Shown here: positions 1-8,255 of the stretch, one piece after another
How positions within the stretch are numbered: the stretch's first letter is position 1
Layout: every line of letters begins with the position of its first letter
NCBI GenBank assembly: GCA_037447295.1
Contig: JBBIGZ010000015.1
Span: forward strand, 1-47,654
From: 630D-37 sp037447295
GTDB taxonomy: Bacteria; Chloroflexota; Anaerolineae; Anaerolineales; Villigracilaceae
Reading direction: 5' to 3'
DNA length: 47,654 nucleotides
Notes under the pieces: model-generated
The model's database searches: none
Told to the model about the DNA's origin: nothing
What the model saw: the letters and a program-made list of their open reading frames with translations, nothing else
Position numbers and translations under genes: made by a program

Positions 1-2
1 TG

Positions 3-1298
3 GGCTTCCCCTTCATCTTCCGCGGCGCTCTGGATGTACGCGCTCGCGCTATTAACGAAGAGATGAAAATGGCCGCTTCCCGCGCCCTCGCTGCGTTGGC
101 CAAAGAAGATGTGCCCGATTCGGTGCTGCGTGCCTACGGGCTGGAGAGCCTGAAATTCGGCCCAGACTATATCATCCCCAAGCCGCTCGATCCGCGCGTC
201 TTGCTCTGGGAGGCCCCGGCGGTGGCCCAAGCGGCGATGGAAAGCGGCGTTGCCCGCAAGAAGATCGATATTGACGAATACCGTGAGCAGCTGGCCTATC
301 GTCTGGGCAAAGGCGAGCAGGTGCGCTACTTTATCATGAACAAGGCCAAAGCCGGCGGCGGCAAGAAACGCATCGCCTTTGCCGAAGGCGAAGAAAGCAA
401 AGTGCTTCGCGCCGCGGCCATCATCCAAGAAGAAGGCATCGGCATCCCGGTGCTTATCGGCCGCAAAGCGGTGATTGAGGAACGCATCCAGGCGCTCGGG
501 TTAGATTGCTGCCCGGAGATTATCGATCCCGCTACCTTCCCGCGCCTGGAGGCCTATGCCCAGGCCTATTATGAACTGCGTCAGCGCAAGGGCATGACCC
601 TGGCCATGGCACGGAAACGTATACGCGAAGCGAACGTCTTCGGCGCCATGATGGTCAAAATGGGCGATGCAGATGCCTTCATCAGCGGCTTGACCTACGA
701 ATATCCGGAAGTGATCCGCCCCGCCTTGCAGATCCACCACACGAAACCGGGTGCGACGCGCGCCGCCGGCGTTTACCTGATGATCGTCGAAGATCGCGTC
801 TACTTCTTCACCGATGCTACGGTGAACATCGATCCCACCAGCGAGGACCTGGCCGAGATCGCCTGCCTGGTGGCCGATTTTGCCCGTCAGCTGGAAGTGG
901 AACCGCGCATCGCCTTCCTCTCCTTCTCGAACTTTGGCTCCACGCCGCACCCACTTTCCGAAAAGGTGCGCCGCGCCGTGGAATTGGTCAAAGCGCGCCG
1001 TCCGGACCTGGTCGTGGACGGCGAAATGCAGGCCGATACGGCCGTTGTGCCCTCGATCATCGAAGAGCGCTATCCCTTCAGCGCGGTCAAAGATGCCAAT
1101 GTGCTGGTCTTCCCCTCGCTGGAATCGGCGAACATCGCCTATAAGTTGCTAGCGCGTTTGGGCAAGGCCAAAGCCATCGGCCCAATCCTGCTGGGCATCG
1201 GCGCTCCGGTGCACGTCATGCAAACCGGTGACGATGTGAACGACATTGTTCAGATCGCCGCCGTAGCCGTCATGGATGCACTCAGCCGCAAAAAGTAG
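3..1298 (+). CDS. maeB: NADP-type malic enzyme with phosphotransacetylase-like domain, C-terminal part (5' cut by window)
   Basis: Partial gene; the frame is already open at base 3 and the real start lies outside the window. The first residues (GFPFIFRGALDVRA, then INEEM) are the conserved stretch late in the malic enzyme catalytic/NAD(P) domain. From about residue 115 onward a phosphate acetyl/butyryltransferase-like domain follows (RIAFAEGEE, then a long alpha/beta region ending in IVQIAAVAVMDAL). This order is that of MaeB-type enzymes, which decarboxylate malate to pyruvate; the C-terminal domain is regulatory and binds acetyl-CoA rather than acting as a transferase in characterised members (family knowledge). 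A clear hairpin terminator follows the stop. Family assignment is firm; cofactor preference is inferred. Confidence 0.93.
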   Translation, partial: GFPFIFRGALDVRARAINEEMKMAASRALAALAKEDVPDSVLRAYGLESLKFGPDYIIPKPLDPRVLLWEAPAVAQAAMESGVARKKIDIDEYREQLAYRLGKGEQVRYFIMNKAKAGGGKKRIAFAEGEESKVLRAAAIIQEEGIGIPVLIGRKAVIEERIQALGLDCCPEIIDPATFPRLEAYAQAYYELRQRKGMTLAMARKRIREANVFGAMMVKMGDADAFISGLTYEYPEVIRPALQIHHTKPGATRAAGVYLMIVEDRVYFFTDATVNIDPTSEDLAEIACLVADFARQLEVEPRIAFLSFSNFGSTPHPLSEKVRRAVELVKARRPDLVVDGEMQADTAVVPSIIEERYPFSAVKDANVLVFPSLESANIAYKLLARLGKAKAIGPILLGIGAPVHVMQTGDDVNDIVQIAAVAVMDALSRKK

Positions 1299-1332
1299 CC
1301 ACCAGGGCTTTCGATTCCCACTGCTTATTCCG

Positions 1333-1368
1333 ACAGGGATGGGAACCCCATCCCTGTTTTCACTTTTT
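1333..1368 (+). terminator. Intrinsic terminator after maeB
   Basis: A perfect 10-base stem (ACAGGGATGG / CCATCCCTGT) with a 5-base loop, followed by TTTT, then CAC and TTTTT, 34 bases after the maeB stop. The rest of the stretch up to 1503 shows no gene. Confidence 0.75.
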
Positions 1369-1503
1369 GATAGTGCCTTTTGTGAACCTTGGGGCAAAAA
1401 TCGTTTGGGCCGTAGACTCTTTCCGTGAAATCCGTGTTCGTCCGTGCCCTATCAGATCAAGCCTATGTGTGAAAACATGGTTTTCGCAGCGAAGCTACGC
1501 CCG

Positions 1504-2280
1504 CTACCAGGCACAATCGCCACAGGTATTGACCCCGGCCGATCGCCCGACATACTTGTACATGGTCACGTTGGTGAACGGTTCACCCAGAATGCCATCA
1601 TGGATCGCCCAGGAGCGTAGGCGAATGCTATTCACCGCTTCGGGACGGCGGAAGGGAGAACCATCCAGCAAAGGAATGAGATTGCCACCGGGGGAGAAGC
1701 CGGCCTGAATGCGCTCCATTAGCTTGCGCCCTTGCTGATAGGCAAAGCCATAGCGCTCGAAGATAACAGCATTGTGATAATAGAGTGGCTCGACGAAATA
1801 CAGCTCCTGCCCCAGGCTCTGCACAAAACGCTCAAAGGTCTGGATGGCCTGACCGAGCAAGCGCAAGCCGCGACGCACCTGACCCGGCGCCAAGCCGGCT
1901 TCCATGGCAGCCTTTTCGGCCTCCAGGTTACGGCGCAGGATGCCAAAACGGGTGGGAGTGCCATCCGGCATCCGATCGACATCGAAGCGTGGTGAATCCG
2001 GATCGTTGAGGATATATAGCAGGACGTGGATTTGCCCGTTAAGCGTATCGGTCAAATGGGCAAAGAGCACCGGGTCTGGAAAGCGCGGCTCGTGATAGAG
2101 CGCCATTTCCACATCGCTACTTCCCGGTGCAAAGCGAAAACGCAGGAACTGCTGAATGCGTTGCGAATCGCGCGCCGGCAGGCGAAACCGTTCGATCAAG
2201 GCTTCGGGAATGGCACGGCAATAAATGCGCCGTTTCTCTTCCTCCGGCAAAAGGTTAATGCTCCCAATGGTAAAAGGCAT
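1504..2280 (-). CDS. Unknown protein, last gene of the era operon
   Basis: 258 residues, not recognised. No signal peptide and no membrane segment; the composition is that of a soluble globular protein rich in Arg and aromatic residues. The C-terminus carries a CGDC pair (Cys253 and Cys256) two residues from the end, which could be redox active or bind metal (inference). The start ATG at 2280 has an AGGAGG site 6-7 bases upstream and lies 15 bases after the smpB stop, so the gene is the fourth of the operon era-yhhN-smpB-unknown. No clear terminator follows; only a weak hairpin is visible near 1485-1500. Confidence 0.75.
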   Translation of the reverse strand: MPFTIGSINLLPEEEKRRIYCRAIPEALIERFRLPARDSQRIQQFLRFRFAPGSSDVEMALYHEPRFPDPVLFAHLTDTLNGQIHVLLYILNDPDSPRFDVDRMPDGTPTRFGILRRNLEAEKAAMEAGLAPGQVRRGLRLLGQAIQTFERFVQSLGQELYFVEPLYYHNAVIFERYGFAYQQGRKLMERIQAGFSPGGNLIPLLDGSPFRRPEAVNSIRLRSWAIHDGILGEPFTNVTMYKYVGRSAGVNTCGDCAW

Positions 2281-2295
2281 ATCCGCCTCCTGCGA

Positions 2296-2745
2296 TCAGC
2301 GAATGCGGAATTCGCGCTCCTCTTCGCGCTGACGGTCGCGCTCGGCAATCGCCTGGCGCTTATCATGGGCGCGTTTACCACGGGCCAAAGCGATCTCCAC
2401 CTTCAACCGTCCGTTTTTCAGATAGGCGCGCGTCGGGATGACGGTCATCCCCTTTTGGCGCACCTTGCCCCACAACTCCAGGATTTCCTTTTTGTGCAGC
2501 AAGAGTCGGCGTGGGCGGCGCGGATCGTGATTGAATCGGCTAGCCGGATCGTAGGGAGCAATATAGGCATCGATTAGCCAGGCCCCATCCGGTTCCACGC
2601 GCACAAAGGCTTCGCTCAGGCTCATCTGCCCGGCGCGTGCCGCTTTGATTTCGCTACCCTGCAAAGCGATCCCGGCCTCGTAACGTTCGAGGATGAAATA
2701 CTCAAAATTCGCCTTGCGGTTGGTGGCAACGGTCTTCTCGCTCAT
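2296..2745 (-). CDS. smpB: SsrA-binding protein SmpB
   Basis: 149 residues, the usual length. SmpB delivers tmRNA to stalled ribosomes for trans-translation. Seen: TNRKANFEYFILERYEAG at the start, LQGSEIKAARAG, then YDPASRFNHDPRRPRRLLLH and a basic, charged C-terminal tail (RGKRAHDKRQ and following), all typical of the family. The frame continues upstream, but the ATG at 2745 is preferred: it starts the conserved region, has GGAGGAGG just before it, and its ATGA overlaps the stop of the YhhN gene, suggesting coupled translation. The tmRNA gene itself is not in the window. Confidence 0.96.
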   Translation of the reverse strand: MSEKTVATNRKANFEYFILERYEAGIALQGSEIKAARAGQMSLSEAFVRVEPDGAWLIDAYIAPYDPASRFNHDPRRPRRLLLHKKEILELWGKVRQKGMTVIPTRAYLKNGRLKVEIALARGKRAHDKRQAIAERDRQREEEREFRIR

Positions 2746-3419
2746 CCCAGGCCTCCTCCCCAGTGCCAAAACGCGCCTATCGCCAGCAAGATTTGCCCCA
2801 AGTGGTAGAGGATCATGTTCCATAACCGCCCATAGCGCACAGGAGCGACGAACTGATTCCACGCCAGCAAAAGGTCAGAAAAGTAGAAGAGGACGGCTCC
2901 AAAGGCCAGGGTTAGGGCTGCAGAAGTGCTCCAATCGCGGCGGAAGAGGGTCATCAGCGCCGAAAGAAGCATCAGGCTCAACACGAGGCCGTAGATATAG
3001 ACCGGCAGGATCAGATCGTGCCTTTGACGCGCCGCCAAGCTTTGGGCAATGCGACGCAGCAGCCGCGCCGCGCTCAGGGCCAGGACGATGGCGATCGGCA
3101 AACTCCAGGCCGGCGAAACCTCCCCCAACGGGGAATTGATGCCCACAATGTAGCAAAGGTGCGCCAGCAGAAAGGCAAACAGTCCTGCCAGGAAGCCGCG
3201 CTCAAACAGCAAGGCCACATCTCCGAGCAAAGAGAAGAACAGGCCGGCAAAAAACCAGGCACTACCTGCCTGCAGCCCGGTGCGCATGGCAAACCAGAGA
3301 AGCAAAAAGAGCAGGGTGAGCGGTTTGGCAATGCGCTCCAAGCGCACTTCGCCTTTTGCCACGGCCATCCAATCGGCGAGCGCGGTGCTCAAAGCAAGAC
3401 CCAGCCAGAGATCGCTCAT
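2742..3419 (-). CDS. YhhN family membrane protein (lysoplasmalogenase-like)
   Basis: 225 residues with about eight hydrophobic membrane segments. Motifs FSLLGDVALLF, FYFSDLLLAWNQF and YHLGQILLAIGA match the YhhN/TMEM86 family, whose characterised members hydrolyse the vinyl ether bond of lysoplasmalogens. Plasmalogen use by this organism is not shown by the sequence, so the substrate is open. Start ATG at 3419 overlaps the era stop (ATGA) and its own stop overlaps the smpB start in the same way, so the three are translationally coupled. Confidence 0.85.
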   Translation of the reverse strand: MSDLWLGLALSTALADWMAVAKGEVRLERIAKPLTLLFLLLWFAMRTGLQAGSAWFFAGLFFSLLGDVALLFERGFLAGLFAFLLAHLCYIVGINSPLGEVSPAWSLPIAIVLALSAARLLRRIAQSLAARQRHDLILPVYIYGLVLSLMLLSALMTLFRRDWSTSAALTLAFGAVLFYFSDLLLAWNQFVAPVRYGRLWNMILYHLGQILLAIGAFWHWGGGLG

Positions 3420-4330
3420 TTTTTTCGCTCCTTCAGCTTATAGCCCAGCCGACGCAAGGCATCGGGGTTGTTGCGCCAGTTGCGCAGCGTCTTGACGTGC
3501 AGGTCGAGGAAGACTTTGCGCCCGCTCATCGCCTCGATTTCGCGGCGCGCATCGGTGCCGATGCGCTTGAGCATGCTCCCGCCCTGGCCGATGACAATAC
3601 CTTTCTGGGATTCGCGCTCGACGAAGAGCGTGGCACGGATATAGGCGCCCTCTTCGCCGCGCTCGGTATATTCGTCAATGCGCACGGCGAGCGCATGGGG
3701 AACTTCATCGCGCAAGTGGATCAGGGCGGCCTCGCGGATCAGCTCGGCGGTGATCTCGCGTTCGTAGAGATCGGTCACCTGATCTTCGGGATAGAGCGCC
3801 TCCTGCGTGGGAAGCACCTGGATCAGGGTCTGAATGAGCGTTTCACGCCCATCGCCACGGGTCGCGGAGAGAAAGATCGAGGTCCGATGAGGGATCGAAG
3901 CACGATACGACGCGGCGTGGCTTTCCCAGTCCCCTTCGGGCAGGCGATCGCACTTGTTCAGGCCGAGGATCACCCGATCTTCGGCGCCGGCTTCCCGAAT
4001 GTGTTGCACGATCAATTGCTCTTCTTCTCCGGGTGGCGTGGAAAGATCCACTAGGAAAAGGAGCACATCCACATCTTCCAGGACTTCGGTCGCTTCCTGG
4101 TTGAGGAATTCGCCCAGTTTGTGCCGCGGCAGGTGAATGCCGGGCGTATCCACGAAGACAATCTGGGCTTCGGGAAGGGTTAAAATCCCCAGCTGACGCC
4201 GACGCGTTGTTTGGGGGCGCGGCGAAACGGGAGCGATCTTCTGCCCCAATAGGGAATTGATCAGGGTAGATTTGCCCACATTCGGGCGACCGACTACAGC
4301 GACAAAACCGGAGTGATATACGTTGCTCAT
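3416..4330 (-). CDS. era: GTPase Era
   Basis: 304 residues. Era is a GTPase that binds 16S rRNA near the anti-SD region and helps 30S assembly. G1 GRPNVGKST at residues 14-22, G3 DTPG near 60, G4 NKCD near 124 and a C-terminal KH domain with GIVIGQGGSMLKRIG are all present. First gene of a four-gene operon. A TATCAT box ends seven bases before the ATG at 4330, preceded by TGG, so the mRNA is probably leaderless; no SD site is seen. Divergent from the tRNA-Ser genes, whose promoter shares the same short interval. Confidence 0.97.
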   Translation of the reverse strand: MSNVYHSGFVAVVGRPNVGKSTLINSLLGQKIAPVSPRPQTTRRRQLGILTLPEAQIVFVDTPGIHLPRHKLGEFLNQEATEVLEDVDVLLFLVDLSTPPGEEEQLIVQHIREAGAEDRVILGLNKCDRLPEGDWESHAASYRASIPHRTSIFLSATRGDGRETLIQTLIQVLPTQEALYPEDQVTDLYEREITAELIREAALIHLRDEVPHALAVRIDEYTERGEEGAYIRATLFVERESQKGIVIGQGGSMLKRIGTDARREIEAMSGRKVFLDLHVKTLRNWRNNPDALRRLGYKLKERKK

Positions 4331-4337
4331 AGACTTG

Positions 4338-4343
4338 ATGATA
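4338..4343 (-). promoter_or_regulatory. -10 box of era (leaderless)
   Basis: TATCAT preceded by TGG on the minus strand, seven bases before the era ATG. No good -35 box is seen. Transcription would start at or next to the A of the start codon. Confidence 0.55.
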
Positions 4344-4364
4344 CCAGAGGATGACGCATTATGG

Positions 4365-4370
4365 TAAAAT
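4365..4370 (+). promoter_or_regulatory. -10 box of tRNA-Ser(UGA)
   Basis: ATGGTAAAAT, an extended -10 type box with no clear -35 at 17 bases. Only seven bases separate it from the first base of the mature tRNA, so the transcript would have almost no 5' leader. Confidence 0.5.
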
Positions 4371-4377
4371 TTCAGTC

Positions 4378-4462
4378 GGAGGGATGGCCGAGTGGCTGAA
4401 GGCGCCTGTCTTGAAAACAGGTTGGGGTAACACCCACGTGGGTTCGAATCCCACTCCCTCCG
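4378..4462 (+). tRNA. tRNA-Ser (anticodon UGA)
   Basis: 85 bases. Acceptor stem GGAGGGA / TCCCTCC with discriminator G, anticodon loop CTTGAAA (anticodon TGA), a long variable arm typical of serine tRNAs, and T arm with GGTTCGAATC. The CCA end is not encoded. It reads UCN serine codons. Confidence 0.97.
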
Positions 4463-4465
4463 CTA

Positions 4466-4494
4466 TTGCAAGATTGTCCAATTGAGGGTAAAAT
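4466..4494 (+). promoter_or_regulatory. Promoter of tRNA-Ser(GCU)
   Basis: TTGCAA, 17-base spacer, TAAAAT, ending 11 bases before the second tRNA. It lies between the two tRNA genes, so the second can be transcribed on its own. Confidence 0.55.
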
Positions 4495-4505
4495 AACAGC
4501 GCTAC

Positions 4506-4600
4506 GGGGAGGTGCCAGAGTGGTCGAATGGGGCCGCCTGCTAAGCGGTTGCCGGGGCTTAAAACCTCGGCCGCAGGTTCGAATCCTGTCCTCCCCGCCA
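4506..4600 (+). tRNA. tRNA-Ser (anticodon GCU)
   Basis: Acceptor GGGGAGG / CCTCCCC, discriminator G at 4597, anticodon loop CTGCTAA (anticodon GCT), long variable arm with a CCGGGG / CCTCGG stem, T arm GGTTCGAATCC. CCA is encoded at 4598-4600, unlike the neighbouring tRNA-Ser. It reads AGY serine codons and is followed at once by a strong terminator. Confidence 0.97.
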
Positions 4601-4636
4601 AAAATCCCCAACCATGCGGTTGGGGATGATTTTTTT
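4600..4636. terminator. Two-way intrinsic terminator
   Basis: A perfect 10-base stem ATCCCCAACC / GGTTGGGGAT with loop ATGC. On the plus strand GA and seven T follow the stem; on the minus strand TTTT follows directly. It can stop both the tRNA-Ser transcript and the convergent ThDP enzyme operon. Confidence 0.9.
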
Positions 4637-4647
4637 GGACAAACGTC

Positions 4648-4671
4648 AGAACAAACGCTAGCGTTTGTTCT
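4648..4671. repeat. Perfect 24-base palindrome over the stop codon of the ThDP enzyme
   Basis: Two 12-base arms, AGAACAAACGCT and its exact complement, meet without a loop. The outer bases fall in the TAG stop of the minus-strand gene. No T run follows on either strand, so it is more likely a 3' mRNA end structure or a protein-binding site than a terminator in itself. Confidence 0.7.
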
Positions 4672-6382
4672 ACAGCGTGCGGATATAGCGGAATTGCTTA
4701 TAGCCCGGCGGATCGGCGTTCAACTGCGGATCGACCACCACGTGGAGGACGGCCGGTTTACCGGATTTCACGGCGCGTTCCAGGGCCGGAGCAAAATCAT
4801 CCAGGCTCTCTACCTTTTCGCCATAGCATCCCATCCCCTGGGCAATGAGATCGTAGCGCGTTTCGGCAGAGATTTCCACGCCTTGCTGTTGCGCCGCGGG
4901 TATGCCGGCAAATTGATGGGCACTACGCTCCATGCCCCAGCCGCTATCCACCGCCACGATGACGATGATCGGCGCATCTTCGCGCAAGGCCGTCTCCATT
5001 TCCATGATATTAAAACCGGCCGCACCATCGCCGGTGATGCAATAGACCAAGCGCTGCGGGTTGGCCAATTTGGCCCCAATGGCAAACGGAATGCCCGTGC
5101 CGAGGTATCCCATCTTGACCGAATAGAGAAAGCTATGTGGCTCATAGATCGGGTTATAGGCCACTCCCCACAGGGTGGTATTCCCGCCATCCAAAACGGT
5201 GACCGCATCGCGGGGGAAAAACGTGCGCGCGGCGAAGACCATCTGCCCCGGATTGAGCCCCTGGGCAGCCGGTGCCATGAGATATTGCATCCCCTGAGCG
5301 ACCGTCTGTTGGGTGAGCGCACGGTAACGGTCCAGATCGGGCATCGTCGAGCGAGGAGCGGTACGCGCTTTGACAGCCTCGAGCAGATCACCGAGCGCTT
5401 GTTTGGCATCGGCCACGATCCCCAAATCAACCGGTCGGTTCAGGCCGATGGAAAAGGGATCGCTATCGATCTGAATCGTCTTCTGACGTGCGGGATCGCC
5501 CCAGGCCGGCGGCATGCCCCAAGCGTCGTACTCTCCCAAACGAGAGCCGATAACCAGGATGACATCTGCTTCATTGCGGGCTAAAGCCAGGGCCTGCATA
5601 TCGAGCAGGGAAAAATAATGCGGATGATCTTCCGGTACCACCCCGCGTGCCCCCAGGCTGGCGCTCATTCCGGCCGCCAAGTAATTGCCCAGAGCCAGGA
5701 ATTCGGCGGCAGCATCGGCCCATAACACCCCCTTGCCGGCATGGAGAAAAGGCTTTTTGGCGCTCGCCAACCACTCGGCGGCTTGCTCGATAAGGCGAGG
5801 ATCGCCACTGCCCATGTGCAGCACGCGATACCGTTGCGGTGGATAGATGGGCACTTTTTCTTCCTCGATTTTCGCCGCCAGTAGCTCATCGGGAATGGCC
5901 AGGAAGGCCGGGCCAGGACGGCCGGTCCAGATAGCCCGGAACGCGGCACGCACCAGCTCCGGCAGGCGTTCGGCTTGGCGCACCATGGCGCTGAATTTGG
6001 TAATCGGTCGCGCCATCTCGACTAGGTTGGTCGCCTGCCAGGCTCCCCCGCGATCGGGATCGGTGGTCAGGCGACGGCGCGTGGCGGCAATGGCCAGGAT
6101 AGGATGTCCCTCGGCATGGGCACTGCTCAGGCCGGCCAGCATGTTCGCTCCGCCCGGGCCGGGGCTGCCGATCACCACGCTAACCTTGCGCGCCAGGCGG
6201 CTATAGCCTTCGGCCATATGCACTGCCCCCTCTTCGTGACGGCAGTTAATATGCCGAATGCCATAGCGCGAGGCCTGACTGGTGAAGGGGATGTGCGCCC
6301 CATCTACGATTCCAAACATCATCTCTACGCCCTCTGCCTGCAGGCAGCGCGCCAACAGTTCTCCTACGGTAATTTCAGCCAT
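4670..6382 (-). CDS. Thiamine diphosphate-dependent enzyme of the acetolactate synthase-like family
   Basis: 570 residues with the three-domain order of the family: N-terminal pyrimidine-binding domain (conserved Glu in HEEGAVHMAEGYSR, Glu50), central domain, and C-terminal diphosphate-binding domain (GDGAAGFN followed by AVDSGWGM). The Mg-ligand position 27 residues after the first Asp is Asp rather than Asn, and the residue before it is Val rather than Asn; human ILVBL also has Asp there (recalled). Candidates are acetolactate synthase, 2-hydroxyacyl-CoA lyase or an aldehyde-forming decarboxylase; no small regulatory subunit gene is nearby, so a branched-chain amino acid role is not supported. 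ATG at 6382 has GGAGGAGA upstream; last gene of a four-gene operon with an MFS carrier and two SDRs. Confidence 0.85.
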   Translation of the reverse strand: MAEITVGELLARCLQAEGVEMMFGIVDGAHIPFTSQASRYGIRHINCRHEEGAVHMAEGYSRLARKVSVVIGSPGPGGANMLAGLSSAHAEGHPILAIAATRRRLTTDPDRGGAWQATNLVEMARPITKFSAMVRQAERLPELVRAAFRAIWTGRPGPAFLAIPDELLAAKIEEEKVPIYPPQRYRVLHMGSGDPRLIEQAAEWLASAKKPFLHAGKGVLWADAAAEFLALGNYLAAGMSASLGARGVVPEDHPHYFSLLDMQALALARNEADVILVIGSRLGEYDAWGMPPAWGDPARQKTIQIDSDPFSIGLNRPVDLGIVADAKQALGDLLEAVKARTAPRSTMPDLDRYRALTQQTVAQGMQYLMAPAAQGLNPGQMVFAARTFFPRDAVTVLDGGNTTLWGVAYNPIYEPHSFLYSVKMGYLGTGIPFAIGAKLANPQRLVYCITGDGAAGFNIMEMETALREDAPIIVIVAVDSGWGMERSAHQFAGIPAAQQQGVEISAETRYDLIAQGMGCYGEKVESLDDFAPALERAVKSGKPAVLHVVVDPQLNADPPGYKQFRYIRTL

Positions 6383-6394
6383 TGTTCTCCTCCG

Positions 6395-7378
6395 TTATTT
6401 GATCAATTTTTGCTCACGCAACCAACGTTCGGTGCGCCGCATGCCCTCTTCCAGGTCAACCTGCGGTTCCCAGCCCAGGAGACGGCGTGCTTTGGCATTC
6501 GAGACCGTGGTCTTTTTGGAAAGCATTTCCATCGCGCCGCGCCCCAGCTCCGTTGGCTTGCCCAAAAGGCGAAAGAGCAGGCGGCCGGCCTCCGCTAAGA
6601 CAATCGCCGCGCCGGTGCTCAAAACAGGGGGGCCTTTTTTGCCCAACATGCGATAGTAGTATCCGAAGAACTCTTTGCAGGGAATGGCATGTTCCCCGCC
6701 GAGCAGGAAAATCTGTCCGCTTGCCGATTCCGCTTCCGCCGCCAGCACCACGCCGTTCACCAAATCGTCAATATAAACCGCGCGGAAAAGCCCTTGTCCA
6801 TAGGCCGGAAGGAAGAACAGGCCCTTTTGGATCATTTGAACCGGCACGATCGTCCACGGGCGTGAGCCGGGGCCGTAAATATCGGCCGGGCGAAGGATGG
6901 TGCAGGGAATCTCACCGGCGGCATGGGCGGCCAAGACGGCATGCTCGGCTGCAATTTTGCTATCTACATACGGATTGCCGGTAGGCATGACCGGGGCAGT
7001 TTCATCTGCCCGATCCTCGGCGATGAAACGCATCGCCGCCAAAGACGAGATATATACAAAGCGACGCGTGCCGGCCTTTCGCGCCGCTTCCAGCACCCGT
7101 CGCGTGCCGAGCACGTTGACGCGCCAGGCCTCCGTCTTGGCGACGTTATTGGTGACCAGCGCCGCGGTGTGGATCACCAGGTCACAGCCTGCAAGGGCCT
7201 CCTCCCACTCTTCAGGGCGGCTCACATCCCCCGGCACAATTCCAAGCCTCGGTTCGGCGCGGATATCCAGGCCCACCACCTCGGCCCCTAGTGCAAGGTA
7301 GCGGTCACGCAACGCCCGGCCCAAAAAGCCCAGGGCGCCGGTGATGAACACTTTACGGTATTGCGTTTGCGAGCTCAT
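6395..7378 (-). CDS. NAD(P)-dependent extended SDR (epimerase / 3-beta-hydroxysteroid dehydrogenase-like)
   Basis: 327 residues. Rossmann motif TGALGFLGRAL near residue 13, DVSRPEEW, IHTAALV, YISSLAA and active-site Tyr/Lys in YVDSKIAAEH show an extended short-chain dehydrogenase. The sequence style (RPADIYGPG, RAVYIDDLVNGVVLA, late LLGWEPQVDLEEGMRRT) is that of 3-beta-HSD / nucleoside-sugar epimerase-like members. Substrate unknown. Its ATG overlaps the stop of the preceding SDR (ATGA), and the ThDP enzyme starts 12 bases after its stop, so the enzymes probably act on a common pathway. Confidence 0.85.
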   Translation of the reverse strand: MSSQTQYRKVFITGALGFLGRALRDRYLALGAEVVGLDIRAEPRLGIVPGDVSRPEEWEEALAGCDLVIHTAALVTNNVAKTEAWRVNVLGTRRVLEAARKAGTRRFVYISSLAAMRFIAEDRADETAPVMPTGNPYVDSKIAAEHAVLAAHAAGEIPCTILRPADIYGPGSRPWTIVPVQMIQKGLFFLPAYGQGLFRAVYIDDLVNGVVLAAEAESASGQIFLLGGEHAIPCKEFFGYYYRMLGKKGPPVLSTGAAIVLAEAGRLLFRLLGKPTELGRGAMEMLSKKTTVSNAKARRLLGWEPQVDLEEGMRRTERWLREQKLIK

Positions 7379-8217
7379 TTTGGAAAAATCCCTCGTTCAC
7401 GTCGAATTTGCTCCAAGCGCTTTAGCCCTCGGCGCTTCAACGGCTCATAAAGCCAGAACATCAGCGAGGGAAAGGCATGGTTGAGCTTGGGCAACCAACC
7501 GCGCCAACGAGGCAAAACGATCTCCAGGGGGCGCTTTCGCATGGCCTGCCAGAAGGCACGCTCCAGGTCATGGACCGTGAGCACCACCCCGGTATACGTC
7601 AGCGCGACTTCTTCGCCGCCGTATTTCAGATGACGTTCCATAATCGGCGTATCCACCAAATCGGGCAAGATGACCGTAACCGCCACCCCGTGCCGGCGCC
7701 ATTCGATCGCCGCGGCGAGCGAGGCATTGCGCAACCCGCCTTTTGCCGCAGAATAGATGGAATTGCCGGGAATTGGCGAAAGTCCCGCCAACGAAGCGAC
7801 GTTCACAATGTGCCCCCGTCCCTGCCGAACCATGACTTCCCCGACCAAGCGCATGCCCAGCAAAGCCCCCTTCAGGTTCACATCCAGGATCCATTCCAGG
7901 TTTTCCAGGGATTGATCGAGCAAGAACGCTGGGCGGCCGCCACCGGCAATGTTGAAGAGATAATCAATGCGCCCGAAGCGCCGGCAGGCTTCTTCGATCG
8001 CCACATGCCAGTGATCGGGTCGGCGTACGTCAAGAGGAAAGAGAGACAGGCGATCGCTTTCGGAAAACGCCGCTCTCAACCCCTGCTCATCTACATCTCC
8101 TAGCAGAAGGCAATATTCCCCCCGCGCCTGAAGGACGCCGGCCCAGTGACGGCCGATCCCGCCGGCCGCGCCGGTGATCATCACCACCGGGCCGGGTCCC
8201 GTTTTCTCAGAAAGCAT
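7375..8217 (-). CDS. Short-chain dehydrogenase/reductase
   Basis: About 280 residues, classical SDR. TGAAGGIG is the cofactor-binding glycine motif, NIAGG and the catalytic set with YSAAK follow; a basic C-terminal tail (RRGLKRLEQIRRERG) could lie against the membrane (inference). The ATG at 8217 is chosen; an in-frame TTG at 8235 would add six residues, and neither has a strong SD site. Stop overlaps the next SDR gene. Substrate not predictable; the neighbouring ThDP enzyme and carrier suggest a catabolic or lipid/aldehyde pathway. Confidence 0.85.
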   Translation of the reverse strand: MLSEKTGPGPVVMITGAAGGIGRHWAGVLQARGEYCLLLGDVDEQGLRAAFSESDRLSLFPLDVRRPDHWHVAIEEACRRFGRIDYLFNIAGGGRPAFLLDQSLENLEWILDVNLKGALLGMRLVGEVMVRQGRGHIVNVASLAGLSPIPGNSIYSAAKGGLRNASLAAAIEWRRHGVAVTVILPDLVDTPIMERHLKYGGEEVALTYTGVVLTVHDLERAFWQAMRKRPLEIVLPRWRGWLPKLNHAFPSLMFWLYEPLKRRGLKRLEQIRRERGIFPK

Positions 8218-8255
8218 AGCCGGTATATCTCTCAAGGGATGAAATCTCGGTCACC

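Noticed and set aside
4466..5584. 372-codon open frame on the plus strand starting in the tRNA region
   Set aside because: It runs through a tRNA gene and a terminator and is antisense to the ThDP enzyme.
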